NCBI RefSeq assembly: GCF_000177215.2
Contig: NZ_CM001368.1
Location: 2,865,001-2,929,000 of the forward strand
Length of the DNA stretch: 64,000 nucleotides
From: Solidesulfovibrio carbinoliphilus subsp. oakridgensis
Lineage (GTDB): Bacteria > Desulfobacterota > Desulfovibrionia > Desulfovibrionales > Desulfovibrionaceae
Direction: 5' to 3'
The notes below the pieces were generated by a model that was given only the letters and a program-made list of their open reading frames with translations, was not told the DNA's origin and made no database searches. The stretch's first letter is position 1. Each line of letters starts with the position of its first letter. The position numbers were made by a program, and so were the translations under genes. Positions 34,503-42,282 of this stretch are shown one piece after another.

Positions 34503-35573
34503 TCAGGCCGGTCCCAGCCAGTCGGGGTTCCTGGCCGTGCCGTCGAAGCGGCTGGAGGTCTTGAAAAGCTCGAAGCGGCCGGAGGCGGCCAGGGGCTTGG
34601 TCCGGGCCAGGAGGTCCCGCCGCTGGCCCGGGGTCAGGGGCGCGTAGGTCCGGGCCGCGTCCAGGGCCTGCTTGAGCATGGCCTCGCTGTCGATGCCGGT
34701 GATGACGCAACTGGTCGGCAGGCTCATGGCGTAGTGCAGGCACTCCACGGGCGAAACCACCTTGCTTTGCAGGATGAAGGAATCGCCCATGGACTTCATG
34801 CCGAGCACGCCCGTCTGCTCGGCCACCAGACGCGGCACCACCTGCCGCTCGAAACTGCGGAAATGGGCGTCCATGACATTGAGCGGCATCTGCACGGCGT
34901 CGAACCGGACCCCCTGCTGGCCGGCCAGGTCCAGCATGCGCAGGTGGATGGCCGGGTCCTTGTGGCCGGTAAAGCCGACAAACCGGACCTTGCCCGCCTG
35001 CCTGGCCTCGGCCATGGCCTCCATAGCTCCGCCCCGGGCAAAGACCCGGTCCGGGTCGTCCATGCGGATGATCTCGTGGAACTGGAGCAAGTCGATGCGG
35101 TCGGTCCGGAGCCGGCGCAGCGACTCCTCGATCTGGCGGGCCGCAGTCCGCTTGTCGCGGCCGTCGATCTTGGTCATGAGGAAGACCTTGTCGCGGTAGC
35201 CGTCGCCAAGGGCCTTGCCCATGCGGATTTCGCTGGCCCCGCCGTTGTAATCCCAACAGTTGTCCATAAACGTCAGGCCCGCGTCCACGGCCCGGCGCAC
35301 CAGGGCGATGGCCTCCTTTTCCGAGGGCCGGCCCAGGTGGTAGCCGCCCATGCCGACCAGGGAAACGGTCTCGCCGGTGCGGCCGAGCGGCCGGTAGGGC
35401 ATGTCGCCCTTGCGGGTGGCACCGGGCAGGGGGGCTTGGGCCTGCGGCGCGGGCGGCTCCGCCGGAGCGGCGGCCGGGGGAGCGGCGGCCGCGCCAAGGC
35501 CCTCTCCGGCGGCCAGGCAGGTGGCCAGCCCGGCCACGGACAATCCCAAGAACGTGCGTCTGTCGATGCCCAT
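34503..35573 (-). CDS. Tat-exported aldo/keto reductase
   Basis: A 356-residue protein with an N-terminal twin-arginine signal (DRRTFLGLSVAGLATCLAAG). An Ala/Pro-rich linker of about 30 residues and an AKR barrel follow. The catalytic tetrad is visible: Asp in FMDNCWDY, Tyr in WDYNGG, Lys in MTKID and His in QFHEI. NADPH-dependent carbonyl reduction is the family activity; a periplasmic location is unusual for it. The start has an excellent AAGGAGG box. It is 77 nt from a paralogue at 35651-36712. Confidence 0.85.
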   Translation of the reverse strand: MGIDRRTFLGLSVAGLATCLAAGEGLGAAAAPPAAAPAEPPAPQAQAPLPGATRKGDMPYRPLGRTGETVSLVGMGGYHLGRPSEKEAIALVRRAVDAGLTFMDNCWDYNGGASEIRMGKALGDGYRDKVFLMTKIDGRDKRTAARQIEESLRRLRTDRIDLLQFHEIIRMDDPDRVFARGGAMEAMAEARQAGKVRFVGFTGHKDPAIHLRMLDLAGQQGVRFDAVQMPLNVMDAHFRSFERQVVPRLVAEQTGVLGMKSMGDSFILQSKVVSPVECLHYAMSLPTSCVITGIDSEAMLKQALDAARTYAPLTPGQRRDLLARTKPLAASGRFELFKTSSRFDGTARNPDWLGPA

Positions 35574-35650
35574 GCAAACCTCCTTGCGTCCCGGTCGGCA
35601 CTCCCCGGGCCGGGCCGGCCCGGGGAAGCGGCGGCGTGTCCGCCCGGCCG

Positions 35651-36712
35651 CTATTCCGGTGGTCCCAGCCATTCCGGATTCTGGGCCGTGCTGTCGAAAT
35701 GGCTGGTGGTCTTGAAGGGTTCGTACTGTCCGGACCGGGCCAGCTCCCTGGTGCGGGCGAGCAGGTCCCGGGTCTGGTCCGCGGTCAGCGGCTCGAAGGT
35801 CCTGACCGCCTCCAGGGCCTGGTCGAGGAGGGGCAGGCTGTCGATGCCGGTGATGACGCAGCTGGTCGGCAGGCTCATGGCGTAGTGCAGGCATTCCTTG
35901 GCCGAAACGGCGTTGCTTTTGACGATAAACGACCCGCCAAGCGGCTTCATGCCGAGCACGCCGATGCCCTGGCCGAGGGCCGCCGGCAGGACCTGGTTCT
36001 GGAAACTCCGGAAATGGGCGTCCATGACGTTGAGCGGCATCTGCACGGTGTCGAACGTGAATTCGTGCTCCCGGGCAAGCTCCAGCATGCGCAGGTGGAC
36101 CACCGGGTCCTTGTGGCCCGTAAACCCGATAAACCGGATTTTGCCGGCCTGCCTGGCTTCCAGAAAGGCGTGCAGGGCCCCGTCCTTGGCAAAAAACCGG
36201 TCCGCGTCCTCCATGCGGATGACCTCGTGGAACTGCATGAGGTCGACCCGCCCGGTGCGCAGGCGCATGAGCGATTCCTCGATCTGGCGGGCGGCGGTCT
36301 TCTTGTCGCGGCCGTCGACCTTGGTCATGAGAAAGACCTTGTCGCGGTAGCCGTCTTTGAGGGCCTTGCCCATGCGCAGTTCGCTGTCGCCCTGGTTGTA
36401 GTCCCAGCTGTTGTCCATGAAGGTGACGCCCGCGTCCACGGCCCGGCGCACGATGGCGATGGCCTCGTCCTCCTCGGGCTTGCCCAGGTGGGAACCGCCG
36501 ATGCCGACAAGCGAGATCGTCTCGCCGGTGCGGCCGAGGGTGCGGTAGAGCATATCGCCCTTGCGGGTGGTGGCGGGCGTTTCGGACGGCTGGCCTGTCC
36601 GGTCCGCTTGGGGAGGGGCGGTCGAAGTCGCGGCCAGGCCTTGGCCGGCGGCCAGGCAGGTGGCGGCGCCTGTAACGGATAGTGCCATGAATTCTCTCCT
36701 GTTAAGAGGCAT
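35651..36712 (-). CDS. Tat-exported aldo/keto reductase (paralogue)
   Basis: A 353-residue protein with a twin-arginine signal (NRREFMALSVTGAATCLAAG) and an AKR barrel very similar to that of its neighbour. Asp/Tyr/Lys/His tetrad residues lie in FMDNSWDYNQG, MTKVD and QFHEVIRM. The pair shares conserved C-terminal blocks (ECLHYAMSLPTSCVITGID, NPEWLGP) and probably arose by tandem duplication. A GGAGG box precedes ATG 36712. The two are likely co-transcribed, this one first. Confidence 0.85.
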   Translation of the reverse strand: MPLNRREFMALSVTGAATCLAAGQGLAATSTAPPQADRTGQPSETPATTRKGDMLYRTLGRTGETISLVGIGGSHLGKPEEDEAIAIVRRAVDAGVTFMDNSWDYNQGDSELRMGKALKDGYRDKVFLMTKVDGRDKKTAARQIEESLMRLRTGRVDLMQFHEVIRMEDADRFFAKDGALHAFLEARQAGKIRFIGFTGHKDPVVHLRMLELAREHEFTFDTVQMPLNVMDAHFRSFQNQVLPAALGQGIGVLGMKPLGGSFIVKSNAVSAKECLHYAMSLPTSCVITGIDSLPLLDQALEAVRTFEPLTADQTRDLLARTRELARSGQYEPFKTTSHFDSTAQNPEWLGPPE

Positions 36713-36921
36713 GGGGGAACCTCCGTGTTCCGCTTCCCTCGCCGGAGGCTGGCGGATGCCGGCCCGGAAAGGGGGATTTTCCCGTCCACCCTAACACGGC
36801 GGGAGAAAAAAAGGCAACGCCGGCCCGTTTGCCGCCGCTTGGACGGCTTGCCGCCCGGGCCGGACCTCGGCTACCGTGACCCCGTCCGTGGCCCCGCCGG
36901 GGAGACGCGGCAGCCATCCCC

Positions 36922-37743
36922 ATGAAACGCGCCCTTTTCACCCTGGTCCTTGGCGACCGGTACCGACAACGGTTCGCGGCCCAGGCCGCGCCGACCTTCC
37001 AGGCCTATGCCCGGGCCCACGGCCTTTCGCTCGTGGTCCTCGACCGGCTCCTGGACGACGGCCCGCTCGGCCGGTCCCGGTCGCCGGCCTGGCAGAAGTG
37101 TCTGCTCATGCGCCACCCCAAGGCGGCCGGCTGCGACCAGGTGGCCTGGCTCGACGCCGACATCGTCATCCGCCCGGACGCGCCGAACGTCTTCGAGGGC
37201 GTGCCGCCGGACACCTTCGGCGCGGTGGACGCCTTCGCCAGCCCAAGCCCCGAGGCCTACGCCGCGGCGGCGGGAAAGATCCGGGCCTATCTGGCCGGCC
37301 ACGGCCTGGCCGGGCCGGACGACGCCACGCCCGAGGGGTTCTACCACCACTACGGCTTTGACACCGGACCGGACCGGGTGGCCCAGACCGGGGTGCTGGT
37401 CCTCACCCCGGAAGTCCACGGGCCGGTCCTCGAAGCGGCCTACGCGGAAACCAGGCGGCCGGATTCCCGGGACATGCTCTTCGAGATGCGGCCGCTCAGC
37501 CACCATCTGCTGACCCGAAGCCCGGTCACCTGGCTCGACCCGCGTTTCAACGCCCTGTGGGCCACGGCGCTTTTCAACCACTACCCGTTTCTGGCCGATC
37601 CGGCCTTCCGGGCCGGATTCCGCGACCGGCCGGACCTCTACCACGGGCTCAAGGCCCGGTGCCTGGCCGCCGCCTACGAGGCAGCCTATTTCCTGCACTT
37701 CGCCGGCACAGGCGACGACATGGACGCCCTGGCGGTAGGGTAG
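36922..37743 (+). CDS. Glycosyltransferase with DxD motif
   Basis: A 273-residue cytoplasmic protein that looks like a GT-A transferase of the GT34/GT8 type. It has MKRALFTLVLGDRYRQRF at the start, WQKCLLMRHPKAAGCDQVAWLDADIVI with the metal-binding Asp-x-Asp (LDAD), and an NTGVLVL-like segment (AQTGVLVLTPEV). The C-terminal HFAGTGDDM resembles the second metal-ligand block. Donor and acceptor are unknown. No operon partner is on its strand. Confidence 0.7.
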   Translation: MKRALFTLVLGDRYRQRFAAQAAPTFQAYARAHGLSLVVLDRLLDDGPLGRSRSPAWQKCLLMRHPKAAGCDQVAWLDADIVIRPDAPNVFEGVPPDTFGAVDAFASPSPEAYAAAAGKIRAYLAGHGLAGPDDATPEGFYHHYGFDTGPDRVAQTGVLVLTPEVHGPVLEAAYAETRRPDSRDMLFEMRPLSHHLLTRSPVTWLDPRFNALWATALFNHYPFLADPAFRAGFRDRPDLYHGLKARCLAAAYEAAYFLHFAGTGDDMDALAVG

Positions 37744-37752
37744 GGGGGGCTG

Positions 37753-37910
37753 CCTCCGGCGGCCAAAGGGCGTTGCCCTTTGGAAACCCTTTGCCGTAAA
37801 GGCTCTTGCAGATAAGGGGATTGCCCGGGGAAGGACTTCGGGGGCAACGGCGCGGCGCCACGGACGTGGACAGGGATTCCAAGGGGCGGCAGCCCTTTGG
37901 CCGCCGGAGG
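37753..37910. repeat. MITE-like structured repeat, copy 3
   Basis: An 18-bp perfect inverted repeat (37753-37770 and 37893-37910: CCTCCGGCGGCCAAAGGG and its complement) encloses 122 bp. A second hairpin CCAAAGGGCGTTGCCCTTTGG lies at its left end. It fills the interval upstream of the Gdx-type gene, which therefore has only about 33 nt of unique leader. Confidence 0.75.
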
Positions 37911-37943
37911 CTTCTCCCCTGCCTTTCCAAGGAGGAAAAGCCC

Positions 37944-38261
37944 ATGGCATGGATGTATCTGCTGCTGGCGGCGGTGTGCGAAATCAGTTGGCCGGTGGGC
38001 CTCAAACTGGCCCAGGGGCCGGGGCGGGCCACGTTCGGCCTGGTCCTGGCCGGCGTCGGCATGGCCGCCAGCGGCTGGCTCCTGTACCTGGCCCAGCGGC
38101 AGATTCCCATGGGCACGGCCTATGCCGTGTGGACGGGCATCGGCGCGGCCGGAACCTTTGGCCTGGGGGTGGCTTTTTTCGGCGATCCGGCCAGCCTGCC
38201 ACGTTTCGCGGGCGTGGCCCTCATCGTGGCCGGGGTGGTGACCCTCAAGCTCGCGCCCTGA
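37944..38261 (+). CDS. SMR family exporter, Gdx/SugE type
   Basis: A 105-residue protein with four membrane helices. The essential Glu13 lies in TM1 (LLLAAVCEISWPVGLK). SWPVGLK and GTAYAVWTGIGA match the Gdx (guanidinium exporter, formerly SugE) subgroup rather than EmrE-type multidrug pumps. It works as a dual-topology dimer driven by protons. An AAGGAGG box precedes ATG 37944. I looked for a guanidine riboswitch upstream and did not find one. Confidence 0.88.
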   Translation: MAWMYLLLAAVCEISWPVGLKLAQGPGRATFGLVLAGVGMAASGWLLYLAQRQIPMGTAYAVWTGIGAAGTFGLGVAFFGDPASLPRFAGVALIVAGVVTLKLAP

Positions 38262-38277
38262 CCGGAGGCGTTTTCGA

Positions 38278-38441
38278 TGCCTCCGGCGGCCGGGGGAACC
38301 TTTTTTGAAAAAAAGGTTCCCCCGGACCCCTTCCCAAAAACTTTCCATAGGGTGCGCGGGACACCGGCCCCCCGCCGAGGGGGGCCGGGGGGATCATTCC
38401 CCTCGGTGGGGTGGGTGTGGGAGGGGCGACGCCCCTCCCAC
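38278..38441. repeat. Structured intergenic repeat, copy 4, with two terminators
   Basis: The left end GATGCCTCCGGCGGCC is at 38277-38292. A 16-bp stem with T6/A7 follows (38291-38324), then the CCGGACCCC-TTCCCAAAAACTTTCC tail shared with the copies near 44.1 and 46.4 kb. A second hairpin lies at 38417-38441 (GTGGGAGGGGC and its complement), 3 nt from the rsmB stop. Confidence 0.75.
38291..38324. terminator. Strong bidirectional terminator hairpin
   Basis: CGGGGGAACCTTTTTT and its complement around a 1-2-nt centre. It lies between the convergent Gdx-type gene and rsmB. Confidence 0.75.
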
Positions 38442-38444
38442 CGC

Positions 38445-39800
38445 TTACGGCTTGCGCAGGACCGCGCCGTAGAAGACCTCGCCAAGGGCCGTGTCCGGGG
38501 CCACGGGGGCCTCGGTTTCGAGGAGCAGGTTGCGGTGGCGGTTGCCGAGCCGGTCGATGGCCTGCTCGTTTTCGGCCGGGTTGACGGTGCAGGTCACGTA
38601 GACGAGGCGGCCGCCCGGGGGAAGGGCGGCGTAGGCGGCTTCGAGCATGGCCCCTTGGAGGCGGACGAGGCCCGCAAGGTCCTCGGGCTCGCGACGCCAT
38701 TTGGCGTCGGGCCGGCGGGACAGGACGCCGAGACCCGAACAGGGGGCGTCCAGGAGAATGGTGCCGGGCGGGGAGAGAAGCGGCATGCGCGTGGCCGAGG
38801 CCCGGAAGGCGGCCACGGGCGGCAGGCCGAGGCGCAGGGTTTCCTTGCGCAGGCCCGCCAGCTTGGTGGCGTGCATGTCCCCGGCAAAGACCCGCTTCCC
38901 GGCCTCGGCCAGGAAAAGCGCCTTGCCGCCCCGGCCGGCGCAGGCGTCAAAGACGGGCTCGGGCCAATCGGCCAGGCCGAGCCGGCTCAAAATCTGCTGG
39001 GCCCCGGCCGACTGGCGGGACAGCCGGCCCTCGGCCAGGGCGGCTCCCATGTCCACTCCGGCGGCGGCCAGATCCGTGCCGGCCGGCACGGCCAGGGTCG
39101 GAAAATCGGCCAGCCGGACCCCGGGCAGGGCGGCCAGGGCGTCGAACAGGGCCCGGGCGTCCGGCCGGGACCGGTTGACCCGAAGGCCCAGGGGCGCGGC
39201 CTCGACCTGGGCGGCCAGATAGAGCCGGGTGTCGGTGGGGCCGAAATCCCGCAGCCACAGGCCGACGATCCACTCCGGGCAGGAATAATAGCGGGAGAGA
39301 TAGGTCGCCTCGTCGCAGCGGTCCGGGCAGTAGAATTCGGGATCGTCCAGGGCCTTCGGATCGGCGGCCACCCGGCGCAGGACCGCGTTGGCCATGCCGC
39401 CAAGCCCCTTGCCGGACAGCCGGCGCACGGCCGAGACGGCCCAGTCCACCGAGGCGTAGGCCGGCACCCGGGAACAGTAGAGGATCTCGTAGACGGCGAG
39501 GCCCAGGACCCGGCGCACGGGCAGGGGCACGGCCTCGGGCTTTTTGAGAAACCGCGACAGCATCCAGTCGATGCGGCCGCAAAGGCGCAGGTAGCCGTAG
39601 ACCAGCTCCGTGGCCAGGCCCCGGTCCCGGGGATCGAGGCCCTTTGTGCCGGCCAGCGCCGTGTCCAGGGCGGCCTGGACGTCCTGGCCGCCGCCGGGAC
39701 CCGGGCCACGGGCCGCGCCCTTGGCGGGAAACACCCGGCCGAGGACGGCCAGGGCCAGTTTGCGGGCCGGCGGCGGGCCGGCGGTGACGGGCTGGCTCAT
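38445..39800 (-). CDS. rsmB: 16S rRNA (cytosine-967-C5)-methyltransferase RsmB
   Basis: A 451-residue enzyme with an N-terminal NusB-like helical domain (about residues 1-150) and a C-terminal SAM-dependent methyltransferase. VFDACAGRGGKALFLAE is the SAM loop, LDAPCSGLGVLSRRPD holds one catalytic Cys, and VTCTVNPAENEQAI the other (TCT instead of the more common TCS). It overlaps the DUF116 stop by 4 nt and ends the fmt-DUF116-rsmB series. Confidence 0.93.
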   Translation of the reverse strand: MSQPVTAGPPPARKLALAVLGRVFPAKGAARGPGPGGGQDVQAALDTALAGTKGLDPRDRGLATELVYGYLRLCGRIDWMLSRFLKKPEAVPLPVRRVLGLAVYEILYCSRVPAYASVDWAVSAVRRLSGKGLGGMANAVLRRVAADPKALDDPEFYCPDRCDEATYLSRYYSCPEWIVGLWLRDFGPTDTRLYLAAQVEAAPLGLRVNRSRPDARALFDALAALPGVRLADFPTLAVPAGTDLAAAGVDMGAALAEGRLSRQSAGAQQILSRLGLADWPEPVFDACAGRGGKALFLAEAGKRVFAGDMHATKLAGLRKETLRLGLPPVAAFRASATRMPLLSPPGTILLDAPCSGLGVLSRRPDAKWRREPEDLAGLVRLQGAMLEAAYAALPPGGRLVYVTCTVNPAENEQAIDRLGNRHRNLLLETEAPVAPDTALGEVFYGAVLRKP

Positions 39801-40657
39801 CGGCGACCGCCCAGGGCCGAGGACGAGGCGGCGTAGGGAGCGAGCAGTTTCATTTTGCCGAACACCGGCTGGCGGGCCTCGCCCTGGACCAGAAAGAGGC
39901 GCAGGGCGCTTTCCAGGTGGGGCAGGGCGACCTGCGTGTCCAGGCAGGGGCCGTTTGGCCGGTCGTTTAGGACCCCGTAGACCGGGATGGGGTAGGTGTC
40001 CTGGATGCCGCTCGAAAGATCGCGCTCGCAGGCCACGGCCACGATCAGCCGCGGCCGCTTCTGGACCACGATGCGCCTGGCGATGGTGCCGCCGGTGGCG
40101 ATGGCGATATGGACGCCGTAGGCTTCGGACAGGGCGAGGAGTCCGTCGACCGGGCACTGGCCGCACCGTTTGCAGTTGTTGATGTCGTAGGTCAGGCGGC
40201 GCAGGCACTGGCTGGACTGGAGGCAGTGGGGCAGGAGCACCAGGACCTGGGCCGGCGTGTAGCAGCCGGTCCGGGCGGCCACCATCTCGTTGTTGACCTT
40301 GATGAACGAGGCCCGCACCCGACTTTTCGAAATGCCGAACAGGCGGGCGAAAATGGTCATGAGCGGCAGGAAGACCTTGGCCATGACCCCGCGCAGCCGG
40401 TCCGAGCCGAACATGGCCCGGCCGAGGGCCACGCTGGCGGCCAGGCCCACGGTGGCCCACAGGACCACCAGGATGGCCACGGCAAAGACCGCGCCGAGCA
40501 CCCAGGGAGCCAGCGGATGGATGTTGGCCAGGCCGATGTACGGGATGATCCAGACCAGGGCCAAAACCGCGCAGACGCACAGGCCCGTGCCGCACAACAG
40601 GCCGATAAAAAGCCGCTTTCTCGAGGGTTCGTTTCGTTCCACCAATACTCCGGTCAT
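39797..40657 (-). CDS. DUF116 family membrane protein
   Basis: A 286-residue protein with two N-terminal membrane helices (about 17-70) and a cytoplasmic domain. A Cys-rich stretch, LPHCLQSSQCLRRLTYDINNCKRCGQCPVDG, could bind a metal or Fe-S cluster, and ATGGTIARRIVVQKRP follows. This matches DUF116, often found beside fmt in Desulfovibrio and clostridia; its function is unknown. The start is set at ATG 40657, which has only a weak box; a further in-frame start upstream cannot be excluded. Confidence 0.82.
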   Translation of the reverse strand: MTGVLVERNEPSRKRLFIGLLCGTGLCVCAVLALVWIIPYIGLANIHPLAPWVLGAVFAVAILVVLWATVGLAASVALGRAMFGSDRLRGVMAKVFLPLMTIFARLFGISKSRVRASFIKVNNEMVAARTGCYTPAQVLVLLPHCLQSSQCLRRLTYDINNCKRCGQCPVDGLLALSEAYGVHIAIATGGTIARRIVVQKRPRLIVAVACERDLSSGIQDTYPIPVYGVLNDRPNGPCLDTQVALPHLESALRLFLVQGEARQPVFGKMKLLAPYAASSSALGGRR

Positions 40658-40764
40658 CGTCCGGGACACCGTGGCGGCCCTTTCGGCTCGTTCGCGCGGT
40701 TGTCCCACCAAAAAATCCCCACCCTCCCCGGCCGTCCGCCGCACCCGGGGGGCACTTGCGGCCG

Positions 40765-41793
40765 TCAGGCCGGATCGTCCGCTTCGGGCAGGCCGCACAC
40801 GGCCATGGTGGCGTCGTCGCCGCACTTGCCGAGATAGCCGCAGGAAAAGGCCTTGGCGTCCATGGGCCGCTTGCCGGCCGGCACCACCGTGGGGATGAGG
40901 TACACGGCGTCGGCGCAGGCAATGGCCAGATGGCAGTCCATGATGCCGAGGATGTCGCCGGGGCAGGCGCCGGGCGGCAGGGGACAGCCGACCTTGCCCG
41001 GATGGGCGATGATGCGCAGGGCCGGCTTGTCCGGGGCCTGCTGCCAGAAGAAAAACGCGCCCGGATGCGGCGTCATGGCCCGGATCAGGTTGTGGACCTC
41101 GGCCGCCGGCCGGGACCAGTCGATAAAGGCTTCCGACTTCTCGATCTTTTTGGCGTATGTCACCCGGGCCGGGTCCTGTTCGACCATAGGCACGCCGCCT
41201 GTCCGCAGCCTTTTGAGGCAGTGGACGAGCACCCGGCCGCCGAGGTCGGCCAGTTCGGCCCGGAGCATGCCGGCCGTGTCGTTGACGCCGATGGCCAGGA
41301 CCCGCTGCATGATCATGGGCCCGGCGTCGAGGGCCGCCACCATGCGCATGATGGTCACCCCGGTCATGGTGTCCCCGGCCGCGACGGCCCGCTCGATGGG
41401 GGCCGCGCCGCGCCAGGCCGGCAGAAGCGAGGCGTGGACGTTTATGGGCATGGCCGTCGGCACGTCGAGGACGGCCTGGGGCAGGATCATGCCGTAGGCG
41501 GCCACGATCAGGACGTCCGGCTTGTAGGCGGCGAGCGTCGCCACCTCGGCCGGGTCCTTGAAGGTTTCCGGCTGGTGCACGGGCAGGCCCTTTTCGAGAG
41601 CCAGCTCCTTGACCGGGCCGAGCCGGCACTTCTTGCCCCGGCCGCACGGCCGGTCCGGCTGGGTGTAGACGGCCGCGACGGTGACGTCGTCGCTTTCAAG
41701 GACATGCCGGAGGACCGTGGCGGCGAACTCCGGGGTGCCCATGAAGACCGCTACGAGTTTTCCCGGTCCTTCTCCGCTTCCTGTCTGGCCCAT
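40765..41793 (-). CDS. fmt: Methionyl-tRNA formyltransferase
   Basis: A 342-residue enzyme that formylates initiator Met-tRNA. It has the N-terminal VFMGTPEFAATVL, the folate site PINVHASLLPAWRGAAPIERAVAAGD (catalytic Asn/His/Asp triad), and the C-terminal OB-like domain (HPGAFFFWQ). It overlaps the end of def by 43 nt, the usual coupling of the two formyl-handling enzymes. Confidence 0.95.
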   Translation of the reverse strand: MGQTGSGEGPGKLVAVFMGTPEFAATVLRHVLESDDVTVAAVYTQPDRPCGRGKKCRLGPVKELALEKGLPVHQPETFKDPAEVATLAAYKPDVLIVAAYGMILPQAVLDVPTAMPINVHASLLPAWRGAAPIERAVAAGDTMTGVTIMRMVAALDAGPMIMQRVLAIGVNDTAGMLRAELADLGGRVLVHCLKRLRTGGVPMVEQDPARVTYAKKIEKSEAFIDWSRPAAEVHNLIRAMTPHPGAFFFWQQAPDKPALRIIAHPGKVGCPLPPGACPGDILGIMDCHLAIACADAVYLIPTVVPAGKRPMDAKAFSCGYLGKCGDDATMAVCGLPEADDPA

Positions 41794-42278
41794 CGTTTCA
41801 CCCGTTTGTCGTACATGGCGCGTTTGAGGCGGCTTATGTGGTCAATGAAAAGCACGCCGTCGAGGTGGTCGATCTCGTGCTGGAGGCAGACGGCGAGCAG
41901 GCCGTCGGCTTCCAGGCAAAAGGGGTTGCCGTCCAGATCCGTGGCCTTGACCGTGACGGTCGCGGCCCGCACGACGTTGGTGCGGTAATCGCGCACCGAC
42001 AGGCAGCCTTCCTCGTCCTCTTCCTCCCCGGCCGGGTCGGTGATGACCGGATTGACCAGGGTCATGAGGCCTTCGCGCTTGTCGGGCCCCGAGAGGTCGA
42101 TGACCACCAGCCGGATGGAGCGGCCGACCTGGGGCGCGGCCAGGCCGATGCCCTGGTTGGCGTACATGGTTTCGGCCATGGCCGCGGCCAGCTCCCGGAT
42201 CTCGGGCGTGATTTCCGTCACCGGCGCGGCTTTTTGGGCCAGCGTCGGGTGGGGGTATTTGAGTATCTCAAGCGACAT
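41751..42278 (-). CDS. def: Peptide deformylase
   Basis: A 175-residue metalloenzyme that removes the N-formyl group from new proteins. The three hallmark motifs are intact: GIGLAAPQVG, EGCLSV (metal Cys) and QHEIDHLDG (two metal His and the catalytic Glu). ATG 42278 is chosen: MSLEILKYPHPTLAQKA is the standard N-terminus. It lies 4 nt after the aspS stop. Confidence 0.96.
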   Translation of the reverse strand: MSLEILKYPHPTLAQKAAPVTEITPEIRELAAAMAETMYANQGIGLAAPQVGRSIRLVVIDLSGPDKREGLMTLVNPVITDPAGEEEDEEGCLSVRDYRTNVVRAATVTVKATDLDGNPFCLEADGLLAVCLQHEIDHLDGVLFIDHISRLKRAMYDKRVKRWARQEAEKDRENS

Positions 42279-42282
42279 GGTC

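Noticed and set aside
37744-37943. Guanidine riboswitch upstream of the Gdx-type gene
   Set aside because: Gdx genes are often under guanidine riboswitches, so I looked for ykkC- and mini-ykkC-like motifs (paired ACGR loops). The interval is filled by an inverted-repeat element, and the only similar loop (near 37860) does not fold as required.
38445-40922. A single long minus-strand protein of 825 residues covering rsmB and beyond
   Set aside because: Only the last 451 residues look like RsmB. The part upstream of 39800 overlaps DUF116 in another frame and has no domain; ATG 39800 fits the RsmB N-terminus.
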